Shown piece after piece: positions 1 through 5,528 of a stretch of DNA of 8,948 nucleotides. A model generated the notes under the pieces. That model did no database searches, was not told the origin of the DNA, and saw only the letters and a list, made by a program, of their open reading frames with translations. Origin of the DNA: Pseudomonadota bacterium (GTDB taxonomy: Bacteria > Pseudomonadota > Alphaproteobacteria > Rhizobiales > Xanthobacteraceae); the NCBI GenBank assembly GCA_023392205.1, contig JAEVZN010000568.1:1-8948 (forward strand). The letters run 5' to 3'. Position 1 is the first letter of the stretch. Every line of letters begins with the position of its first letter. The translations under genes and the position numbers were made by a program.

Positions 1-250
1 GCGCAAGATTGTCCGGCGACACCTTGGTCACGACGAAAATGTCGTCGCGCCTGACGCCCGATGCCCGAACGCCGTCGCCGACATCGCGCTCGTTGCCATA
101 CATCTGCGCCGTATCGATATGGCGATAGCCGAGCCGGATTGCCTGCTCGACCAGCCGCGCGCAATCACGCCCGCGCAATTCCCAGGTGCCGAGCCCGACG
201 AGCGGAATGCGGGCATTGCCGGACAGGATCGCATTGTCGAATTGAGCCAT
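1..250 (-). CDS. Aldo/keto reductase, N-terminal part (cut by window start)
   Basis: This is the first 83 codons of a gene that runs off the left edge. It starts at an ATG (complement of 248-250), with a GAGAG Shine-Dalgarno 6 nt upstream. Visible features of the NAD(P)H-dependent aldo/keto reductase family are the opening strand with IPLVGLGTWEL (about residues 15-25), GYRHIDTAQMYGNE (41-54) and DDIFVVTKV (69-77). These hold three members of the catalytic tetrad: Asp46, Tyr51 and Lys76. The fourth, His in a VHWP-like motif, lies beyond the edge. Such enzymes are cytosolic TIM barrels that reduce aldehydes or ketones; the substrate cannot be read from this fragment. It is clearly paralogous to the reductase immediately upstream (362-1186): same strand, 111 bp gap, matching motif order. 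Confidence 0.9.
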   Translation of the reverse strand, partial: MAQFDNAILSGNARIPLVGLGTWELRGRDCARLVEQAIRLGYRHIDTAQMYGNERDVGDGVRASGVRRDDIFVVTKVSPDNLA

Positions 251-361
251 CGGGAACTCTCATGTCTCGGGGCGCGCAGGCCGCATGTATTGCAGGATCG
301 ACCAAACCCGGCGACCCTACATTATCTTAGGCGGCCCTGCATGGGACGACGGGACGCGCCG

Positions 362-1186
362 TCAACGATCCCAATCCGGCGATTGCGGCGGCGTGATGAT
401 ACGTCCATCCGGCTCTGCGAGACCGGAGATCGCCTTCATTTCCGAATCGGCGAGCATGAAATCGAAGATGTCGATATTGGCTTTCAGCTTGTCCGGGGTC
501 GCAGTGCGCGGAATGGCGATGAGCTCCTGCTGCACCAGCCAGCGCAGCGCGATCTGCGCTTCCGATTTGCCATGGGTCTTGGCGATCCGCTCAAGCACCG
601 GATTGCCGGGGATACGGCCGCGGCCGAGCGGGCAATACGCTGTCACCGATATGTTGCGTCGCCTGCATTCGGCCAGAATGGTGCGCTGATCGAGAAACGG
701 ATGCACCTCGATCTGATTATTGACGATGGGTTCGTCGGCAATGGCCAGAGTTTCCTCAAGCAGCTTCACGGTGAAATTGGCGACGCCGATATGTTGCGCC
801 TGCCCGTTGCGCTTCGCCTGGCACAGATTGGGGATATAGGCCGACGGCGGCAGATCCGGATTCGGCCAATGCACCAGCAACAGGTCCACATAGTCGAGAC
901 CGAGCCGCTCCAGGCTCCCCGCGACGGATTTCTCGAACAGACCCGGCGCCAGTTCGGTATGCCGGACCTTGGTGGTCAGAAAAATGTCTTCGCGCGAAAT
1001 CCCCGATTTGCGGATCCCCTCGCCGACCTCGGCTTCATTGCCGTAATAGACGGCGGTGTCGATATGCCGGTAGCCCATTTTGAGCGCGCTGCTGACGGCG
1101 TCGACGCAGACATCGCCCTTCAGCGTCATGGTACCGAGACCGATGACGGGAATCTTTGCACCTTGGCATTCAATAACGGGCACCAT
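362..1186 (-). CDS. Aldo/keto reductase (2,5-diketo-D-gluconate reductase-like)
   Basis: A cytosolic NAD(P)H-dependent TIM-barrel oxidoreductase of 274 residues, the normal length for the family. The full catalytic tetrad is visible: Asp43 and Tyr48 in GYRHIDTAVYYGNE, Lys73 in LTTKV, and His106 in LLLVHWPNPD. Further family marks are HIGVANF (about 132-138), NNQIEVHPF (156-164) and the cofactor-binding stretch IPRTATPDKLKANI (225-238). That stretch has Arg where many members have Lys, and lacks the usual final Glu-Asn. I start it at ATG 1186 because GAGG (complement of 1192-1195) sits 5 nt upstream. A GTG two codons earlier falls inside that Shine-Dalgarno and is unlikely. The substrate is unknown; 'DkgA-like' is family-level only. 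It lies 80 bp after the XRE protein and precedes a second reductase on the same strand. Confidence 0.93.
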   Translation of the reverse strand: MVPVIECQGAKIPVIGLGTMTLKGDVCVDAVSSALKMGYRHIDTAVYYGNEAEVGEGIRKSGISREDIFLTTKVRHTELAPGLFEKSVAGSLERLGLDYVDLLLVHWPNPDLPPSAYIPNLCQAKRNGQAQHIGVANFTVKLLEETLAIADEPIVNNQIEVHPFLDQRTILAECRRRNISVTAYCPLGRGRIPGNPVLERIAKTHGKSEAQIALRWLVQQELIAIPRTATPDKLKANIDIFDFMLADSEMKAISGLAEPDGRIITPPQSPDWDR

Positions 1187-1216
1187 ATCCACCTCGCAAA
1201 TCAGGAGCGCGGGAGA

Positions 1217-1230
1217 ATGCCGCGCGGCAT
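1217..1230. repeat. 14-bp perfect palindrome upstream of aldo/keto reductase
   Basis: ATGCCGCGCGGCAT is its own reverse complement. It lies in the 80-bp gap between the XRE gene stop and the reductase start, about 31 bp before the reductase ATG. It could be an operator for a dimeric regulator such as the neighbouring XRE protein, or a hairpin in the message. No T-tract follows, so a classic intrinsic terminator is not supported. Confidence 0.5.
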
Positions 1231-1266
1231 CCTGCCTGCCAAGCCGGACCTGCGAAATTTATGGGA

Positions 1267-1614
1267 TCAGTGCTTTTTGCCCAGAACCGAGAACGCAACT
1301 TCGGGAGCGCCCTCGATCATCCGCAACAGCGCGCGTGCGGGACCGCGCGGCGAGCGCTTGCCCTGTTCCCAGTTGCGCACTGTTTCCACCGGCACACCGA
1401 TGCGCGCGGCGAATTCGGTTTGCGTCATGCGCGCGGCCGAGCGGATGGCGCGCGCGTAGGCGGCGTCGCCGCCGGCCTGCGGCGGCGCGTCCGGCGTTGC
1501 GAATTGCGGAAAATGACTTTTGTCCGAGACCGTGCGTTCGCTGCCGTCCGGCAGCAACTCGACGATACGGCCATCGGCCTTGAGACGCAGTCGAAGATCG
1601 GGCTTGTGAGTCAT
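1267..1614 (-). CDS. Small XRE-family helix-turn-helix transcriptional regulator
   Basis: A 115-residue probable DNA-binding protein. The C-terminal half (about 52-103) is a Cro/C1-type HTH: AYARAIRSAARMTQTEFAA, then RIGVPVETVRNWEQGKRSP with the recognition helix around VPVETVRNWEQG, followed by ARALLRMIEGAPE. This layout resembles HigA/NadS-like antitoxin-type regulators. The N-terminal half (LRLKADGRIVELLPDGSERTV, about 9-29) looks like a short beta-rich segment seen with stand-alone proteins of this kind; that comparison is from memory. I start at ATG 1614. An in-frame extension to 1722 would cross the promoter and overlap the dehydrogenase stop. No strong Shine-Dalgarno is seen, and the inferred leader is only about 15 nt. 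No toxin gene is adjacent: the 76 bp upstream is too short and the next gene is a reductase. It may regulate itself or the reductases; that is inference. Confidence 0.85.
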   Translation of the reverse strand: MTHKPDLRLRLKADGRIVELLPDGSERTVSDKSHFPQFATPDAPPQAGGDAAYARAIRSAARMTQTEFAARIGVPVETVRNWEQGKRSPRGPARALLRMIEGAPEVAFSVLGKKH

Positions 1615-1630
1615 AAGCCCATAGTGCCGG

Positions 1631-1641
1631 CAATAATTGTA
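1631..1641 (-). promoter_or_regulatory. Candidate -10 box and small inverted repeat before XRE gene
   Basis: On the minus strand TACAAT (complement of 1636-1641) matches the sigma70 -10 consensus at five of six positions. It lies about 22 bp before the XRE ATG. It overlaps CAATAATTG (1631-1639), a 4-1-4 perfect inverted repeat that could be an autoregulatory operator. No good -35 hexamer is found at 16-18 bp, so the promoter is tentative. Confidence 0.4.
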
Positions 1642-1690
1642 TGAAGCGTTAACTCTGATACCGGTCCAATGGGCGAGCCGCTTGAAATGT

Positions 1691-2863
1691 CTAGCGCGTC
1701 TTTTCGAAAATCTCCCGGCCAATCAGCATGCGGCGAATTTCGCTTGTGCCCGCACCGATTTCATAGAGCTTGGCATCGCGCAGCAGGCGGCCGGCCGGAA
1801 AATCGTTGATGTATCCGTTACCGCCCAGACACTGGATTGCATCGAGCGCGGCCTGTGTCGCCTTCTCGGACGCGAACAGGATCGCGCCCGCGGCATCCTC
1901 GCGCGTGGTGCGCCCCTCGTCGCAGGCGCGCGCCACCGCATAGACATAGGCCTTGGCGGCGTTGAGGTTCACATACATGTCGGCGAGCTTGGCCTGCATA
2001 AGCTGAAAGCGGCCGATCGGCTGGCCGAATTGCTTGCGGTCATGCACATAGGGCACCACAAGATCGAGGCAGGCCTGCATCAGGCCGAGCGGACCGGCCG
2101 CCAGCACGACGCGCTCGTAATCGAGGCCCGACATCAGCACGTTGACGCCGTTGCCGACCGCGCCCAGCACATTCTCCTCGGGCACCTCGCAATCCTGCAG
2201 CACGATCTCGCCGGTATCGGAGCCACGCATGCCGAGCTTGTCGAGCTTCTGCGCGGTGGAGAATCCCTTGAAGTGCTTTTCCACGATGAAGGCGGTCATG
2301 CCGCGCGCACCGGCGGTGGCGTCGGTCTTGGCATAGATCACCAGCGTCTCCGCGATCGGACCGTTGGTGATCCACATCTTGGTGCCGTTCAGCAGATAGC
2401 GGCCGCCCTTCCTGTCGGCGCGGGTGCGCATCGACACCACATCGGAGCCCGATCCCGGCTCCGACATGGCGAGCGCGCCGACATGCTCGCCGGACATCAG
2501 TTTGGGAAGATAACGCGCCTTCTGTTCGGCATTGCCGTTACGCCGGATCTGGGTGACGCAGAGATTGGAATGCGCGCCGTAGGAAAGCCCGATGGCGCCG
2601 GACGCGCGGGAGATTTCCTCCATTGCCACGCAATGCGCGAGATAGCCGAGCCCCGCCCCGCCCCATTCCTCCTCGACGGTGATGCCATGCAGGCCGAGTT
2701 CACCCATTTGCGGCCAGAGATCGCGCGCAAAGGTATTGGTGCGGTCGATCTCGTCAGCGCGCGGCGCGATCCTGTCCTGCGCGAAAGCGAAGACCGATGC
2801 GCGCAGCATGTCGATGTCGGACCCGAGGCCGAAATCGAAGCCCGTCCAGGCATTGGAAATCAT
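1691..2863 (-). CDS. ivd: Isovaleryl-CoA dehydrogenase
   Basis: An FAD-dependent acyl-CoA dehydrogenase of 390 residues that oxidises isovaleryl-CoA to 3-methylcrotonyl-CoA in leucine breakdown, passing electrons to electron-transfer flavoprotein. Domain order is typical: N-terminal helical domain, middle beta domain with [12 protein letters not shown] (131-142) and WITNG (164-168), then C-terminal helical domain. The specific call rests on [18 protein letters not shown] (246-263), whose Glu250 matches the unusual catalytic base of isovaleryl-CoA dehydrogenase (human Glu254). It also rests on [12 protein letters not shown] (367-378), where Ala-Gly replaces the Glu-Gly carrying the base in medium-chain enzymes. 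[23 protein letters not shown] (343-365) is near-identical to the human enzyme as I recall it. The start at ATG 2863 has GGAGA 5 nt upstream; a longer in-frame extension to 3208 only runs antisense-like through the thioesterase. It follows the thioesterase by 14 bp, so the two form one operon. Confidence 0.95.
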   Translation of the reverse strand: MISNAWTGFDFGLGSDIDMLRASVFAFAQDRIAPRADEIDRTNTFARDLWPQMGELGLHGITVEEEWGGAGLGYLAHCVAMEEISRASGAIGLSYGAHSNLCVTQIRRNGNAEQKARYLPKLMSGEHVGALAMSEPGSGSDVVSMRTRADRKGGRYLLNGTKMWITNGPIAETLVIYAKTDATAGARGMTAFIVEKHFKGFSTAQKLDKLGMRGSDTGEIVLQDCEVPEENVLGAVGNGVNVLMSGLDYERVVLAAGPLGLMQACLDLVVPYVHDRKQFGQPIGRFQLMQAKLADMYVNLNAAKAYVYAVARACDEGRTTREDAAGAILFASEKATQAALDAIQCLGGNGYINDFPAGRLLRDAKLYEIGAGTSEIRRMLIGREIFEKTR

Positions 2864-2877
2864 GAGCGTCTCCGCCG

Positions 2878-3369
2878 CTAGCCGCGCGTGGCCGGCTTGG
2901 TATCCGGTTTGGCATCCGCCGTGTTCTCGATGCAGATCATGGTCGCGAGCATACGTGCGATCAACTTCGATGCGCCCCGATGCAGCGCTGTGACATCGAC
3001 CTCCACCACGGTCAGGGTGCGCCCCGCGCGCAGCACCCTGCCCGCCGCAACAAAGCGCTCGCCCAGCGCCGGCGATAAAAGATTGATCTTCAGTTCGACG
3101 GTGAGCGGGGCAGAATTGGCGGGCATCAGCGAATAGGCGGAGAACCCCGCCGCGGTATCGGCCAGCGCCGTGGTGACACCGCCATGCAGAAAGCCGCGCT
3201 GCTGGCACAGATCCTCGCGCGCCGCGACCGAGACCGAGCAGGTCCCCGGCGCCACCTCGTCGAGCCGGCCGCCGATCAGGGTCATGAAGGGCTGACGGGC
3301 GAAGCTGTCGCGCACGCAGGCCTCCCAGTCGGGATTGCGCGCGGCGAATTGCGGTGCGGGCTTCTGCAT
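2878..3369 (-). CDS. PaaI-family hotdog-fold acyl-CoA thioesterase
   Basis: A predicted cytosolic thioesterase of 163 residues that would hydrolyse acyl-CoA to free acid and CoA. The hotdog signature is clear: [20 protein letters not shown] (55-74) carries His62-Gly63-Gly64 and Asp71, the likely catalytic acid/base, on the central helix. The following strands [12 protein letters not shown] (90-101), [22 protein letters not shown] (105-126) and LIARMLATM (136-144) complete the fold. The start at ATG 3369 has GGAAAG 9 nt upstream and leaves the divergent promoter region free. It is the first gene of a minus-strand pair with isovaleryl-CoA dehydrogenase, so it probably acts on a short branched or aromatic acyl-CoA, perhaps relieving CoA trapping. 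That substrate is inferred from context only. The short C-terminal tail (150-163) is polar and probably disordered. Confidence 0.9.
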   Translation of the reverse strand: MQKPAPQFAARNPDWEACVRDSFARQPFMTLIGGRLDEVAPGTCSVSVAAREDLCQQRGFLHGGVTTALADTAAGFSAYSLMPANSAPLTVELKINLLSPALGERFVAAGRVLRAGRTLTVVEVDVTALHRGASKLIARMLATMICIENTADAKPDTKPATRG

Positions 3370-3372
3370 CGG

Positions 3373-3401
3373 TTGACGCTTTCCGTACGGATGCGTATGT
3401 T
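3373..3401 (+). promoter_or_regulatory. Candidate sigma70 promoter for the TetR regulator
   Basis: TTGACG (3373-3378) and TATGTT (3396-3401) are separated by exactly 17 bp and point at the TetR gene, predicting transcription from about 3408. The -35 box matches consensus at five of six positions and the -10 box at four of six. The palindrome 3382-3391 lies between the boxes. Confidence 0.5.
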
Positions 3402-3420
3402 GCAATACGGGACCGTATGG
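3382..3420. promoter_or_regulatory. Inverted-repeat operator array between TetR and thioesterase genes
   Basis: Three nested symmetric elements occur in 39 bp. TCCGTACGGA (3382-3391) is a perfect 10-bp palindrome. CGTAT-N6-ATACG spans 3394-3409. ATACGG-GA-CCGTAT (3405-3418) is a perfect 6-2-6 inverted repeat. The octamer CCGTAYGG occurs at 3383 and 3413, 30 bp apart, near three helical turns. The array overlaps the spacer and start region of the rightward promoter and the -10 of the leftward one. This fits a TetR-family dimer repressing both directions. That the adjacent TetR protein binds here is inferred from position. Confidence 0.6.
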
Positions 3421-3440
3421 CCCCGGTGACGCGAAGTCAA
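3412..3440 (-). promoter_or_regulatory. Candidate promoter for the thioesterase-dehydrogenase operon
   Basis: On the minus strand TTGACT (complement of 3435-3440) and TACGGT (complement of 3412-3417) are spaced 17 bp apart, facing the thioesterase gene. The -35 is good; the -10 keeps only the T-A-...-T positions, so it may be weak. The -10 lies inside the 6-2-6 inverted repeat, so occupancy of that site would block it. Confidence 0.45.
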
Positions 3441-3450
3441 GGCCGCCGAC

Positions 3451-4044
3451 ATGACAGAAATCGCCCCGAATCCCGCCCGCGCGAAGGCGTCCCGGCCTGC
3501 CCCGCTGGATGCGCAGGCGTGGATTGCCGCGGCGTTGCTGGCCCTTGGCCAGAGCGGGATCGAGGCGGTCCGGGTCGAGCCGCTCGCCAAGGCGCTGAAG
3601 GTCACGAAGGGAAGTTTCTATTGGCATTTCAAGGATCGCGCGGCCTTGATCGACGCGATGCTGGACGAATGGGCACAGGGGCGGATCGCGGCCATCCGTA
3701 GCCAGACCGCCGATGCCGACCCGTCCGCGGCGTTGCGCCGGCTGGCCGATCTCTATACCGGCCGCACCAATGCGCGCGGCCTTGCCATCGAACTGGCTAT
3801 CCGTACCCTCGCCCGCTCCGGCAAGGCGGCGGCCGCCGCCGTGGCGCGCGTGGATCGCGAGCGGCTGGCCCATGTCGCCGCGTTATTCGCTGGGCTCGGC
3901 TGGCCGGACAACGAGGCGCGCGCGCGCGCGATCCTCTTTTACGGCTTCCTGTTCGGACAAAGCCTGCTCGACCGTCAGACGGCACGCGCGGACGATAACC
4001 TCCGCGCGGTGGAAGCGGTGCTTGCCGGGCCGCCGCTCGGATGA
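3451..4044 (+). CDS. TetR/AcrR-family transcriptional regulator
   Basis: A predicted ligand-responsive DNA-binding protein of 197 residues, the usual TetR length. The N-terminal HTH is typical: WIAAALLALGQSGIEAVRVE (24-43), then PLAKALKVTKGSFYWHFKDR (44-63), which contains the conserved KGSFYWHF recognition-helix segment. The C-terminal helices (about 75-195) form the variable ligand and dimer domain and give no ligand clue; the stretch 118-137 is Ala-rich. The start ATG 3451 has AAGG 9 nt upstream. It diverges from a thioesterase/isovaleryl-CoA dehydrogenase pair across an 81-bp gap full of inverted repeats. A repressor of that unit and of itself, perhaps released by an acyl-CoA, is the natural inference. 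TetR-type regulators of branched-chain and fatty acid catabolism are known in proteobacteria, but I cannot assign it to a named one. Its 3' end converges on mgtE with only 15 bp between stops. Confidence 0.92.
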   Translation: MTEIAPNPARAKASRPAPLDAQAWIAAALLALGQSGIEAVRVEPLAKALKVTKGSFYWHFKDRAALIDAMLDEWAQGRIAAIRSQTADADPSAALRRLADLYTGRTNARGLAIELAIRTLARSGKAAAAAVARVDRERLAHVAALFAGLGWPDNEARARAILFYGFLFGQSLLDRQTARADDNLRAVEAVLAGPPLG

Positions 4045-4059
4045 ACCTCAGCTTTGGCT

Positions 4060-5466
4060 TCAGGTGAGCTGGAAGGCGACGGCGGCAAAGCTGAGGAATA
4101 CAAAGAACCCGAACACGTCCGTGGTCGCAGTGACAAAGACACTCGATGCGACCGCGGGATCGATCTTCAGCCGGTTGAGCATCAAAGGCACCAGGATGCC
4201 GAGTGCGGTCGCGAACATCACGGTCAGAACCATGGCCGCACCGAGTACCGCGCCAAGCTTGAGATTGCCGAATGCAAGTGCAGCGATGAGGCCGCCCAGC
4301 ACCGCCAGCACACAACCATTCACCACGCCGACGAGGCATTCACGCACGATCACGCGCGTCCGGTTCGACGCATTCAGTTCCTGTGTGGCCAGTGCGCGAA
4401 CCGCAACGGTAAGCGCCTGCGTACCGGCATTGCCACCCAAAGCGGAATTGACGGGCATGAGAAACGCCACGGCCACGATCTGTTCGATGGTGGCCTCGAA
4501 GAACGATATCACCGCGGCCGCCAGAAAGGCCGTGCCCATATTGATGACGAGCCACGGCAACCGGGCGCGCGATGTCACCATCACCGTGTCGGACAATTCT
4601 TCGTCGCTCTGCACGCCGCCCAGCGCGCGGATATCCTCTTCCGCCTCCTGCGCGATCACGTCGACCACGTCGTCGAAGGTAATGACGCCCACGAGGCGGT
4701 CATTCTCGTCGACCACCGGCGCGGCGACGAGATTGTAGCGCTCGAACTGGCGGGCCACCTCCTCCTGATCCTCGGTCGCGCGAATCCTGCGGCGCTCCTC
4801 GTCCATCAGGTCGACGATCGGCACCGGGCGTTTGGTGCGCAGCAGCCGGTCGAGCGCGACGGCGCCGAGGAATTTCCGGCCCGGACCGACGACATAGAGT
4901 TCGAAAAAGCGGTCCGGCAGGTCGACGGTCTCGCGCATGTAGTCGATGGCCTGACCGACATTCCAGTCCGGCGGGACCGCAATGAATTCGGTCTGCATCC
5001 GCCGTCCGGCGGACTCTTCCGGATAGAGCAGGCTGCGTTCAAGCGACACGCGCTCGCCGGCCGGCAATTGCCGCAGGATCTCGACCTGATCCTGTCGGTC
5101 GAGATCCTCAAGGATGTAGATGGCGTCGTCGGAATCCAGTTCGCTGACGCCCTGCGCCACCGTCTCCGATGTCAGTTCCTCAAGGATTTCCTCGCGGATG
5201 GAATCGTCGACTTCGGTCAGCGCGGAGAAGTCGAAATCCTTGCCCATCAATTCAATGAGCTTCGGACGCAGATCGGGTTCCAGCGCCTCGATTACCTCAC
5301 CCGTATCGGCCTCGTGCAGATCGCTGACAAGAGCAAGTAGCCCGGCTCGGTCTCCGGACTGGATCGCAGTGCGCACCCGCTCCAGATAACCACTGCGAAT
5401 GGCGCCGGTCTCATCGCGCAGATCCTCCGGCGGCGCACCTGCAAATTCGGTATTCTCGTCAAGCAT
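4060..5466 (-). CDS. mgtE: MgtE magnesium transporter/channel
   Basis: An inner-membrane Mg2+ channel of 468 residues, full length for the family. Order: an acidic helical N domain (about 25-155, with repeats such as LDRQDQVEILRQLP), two CBS domains (about 156-220 and 225-285, the second with APVVDENDRLVGVITFDDVV), a connecting plug helix (about 286-302), then five membrane helices (about 303-465). The pore signature MPVNSALGGNAGTQ (337-350) is present, as is IDPAVASSVFVTATTDVFG (435-453), whose Asp450 corresponds to the pore Mg2+-binding Asp of the Thermus protein. In the family, Mg2+ bound by the acidic N/CBS domains closes the pore, so gating is post-translational. It begins 62 bp after the HWE kinase stop on the same strand and may be co-transcribed. 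Upstream of ATG 5466 only a weak AGG is seen, and no room exists for an M-box riboswitch. Confidence 0.95.
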   Translation of the reverse strand: MLDENTEFAGAPPEDLRDETGAIRSGYLERVRTAIQSGDRAGLLALVSDLHEADTGEVIEALEPDLRPKLIELMGKDFDFSALTEVDDSIREEILEELTSETVAQGVSELDSDDAIYILEDLDRQDQVEILRQLPAGERVSLERSLLYPEESAGRRMQTEFIAVPPDWNVGQAIDYMRETVDLPDRFFELYVVGPGRKFLGAVALDRLLRTKRPVPIVDLMDEERRRIRATEDQEEVARQFERYNLVAAPVVDENDRLVGVITFDDVVDVIAQEAEEDIRALGGVQSDEELSDTVMVTSRARLPWLVINMGTAFLAAAVISFFEATIEQIVAVAFLMPVNSALGGNAGTQALTVAVRALATQELNASNRTRVIVRECLVGVVNGCVLAVLGGLIAALAFGNLKLGAVLGAAMVLTVMFATALGILVPLMLNRLKIDPAVASSVFVTATTDVFGFFVFLSFAAVAFQLT

Positions 5467-5528
5467 CGGCGCCGTACCTGTTCTGAACGCGCGCTTTTAG
5501 GCCGATCCAGATACGGGCGCAAAGGTTC

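Noticed and set aside
119..1459. 446-codon plus-strand frame opposite the reductases
   Set aside because: It crosses two well-supported minus-strand genes and their gap, and its translation has no recognisable domain or start signal. It is a composition artefact.
1615..1690. Possible toxin gene partner for the XRE protein
   Set aside because: The gap is only 76 bp and holds a promoter-like sequence; no RelE/HigB-like frame exists beside it.
1637..2881. 414-codon plus-strand frame opposite isovaleryl-CoA dehydrogenase
   Set aside because: The minus-strand frame encodes an unmistakable dehydrogenase; the antisense product is low-complexity His/Arg/Gly-rich.
2864..3208. In-frame N-terminal extension of isovaleryl-CoA dehydrogenase
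   Set aside because: The extension overlaps the thioesterase gene in another frame, adds Arg/Gly/His-rich sequence, and the ATG at 2863 has a good Shine-Dalgarno and family-typical length.
3370..3873. In-frame N-terminal extension of the thioesterase
   Set aside because: It would run through the divergent promoter region and antisense to the TetR gene; family length is met by the ATG at 3369.
4045..4059. Bidirectional terminator between the convergent TetR and mgtE genes
   Set aside because: The gap is 15 bp and I find no stable stem followed by a T-tract on either strand.
4054..5340. 428-codon plus-strand frame opposite mgtE
   Set aside because: Antisense to complete MgtE; the translation has no domain-like pattern.
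5467..5528. M-box or other magnesium riboswitch before mgtE
   Set aside because: Only 62 bp separate the kinase stop from the mgtE start, too short for an M-box, and no terminator/antiterminator pairing is visible.
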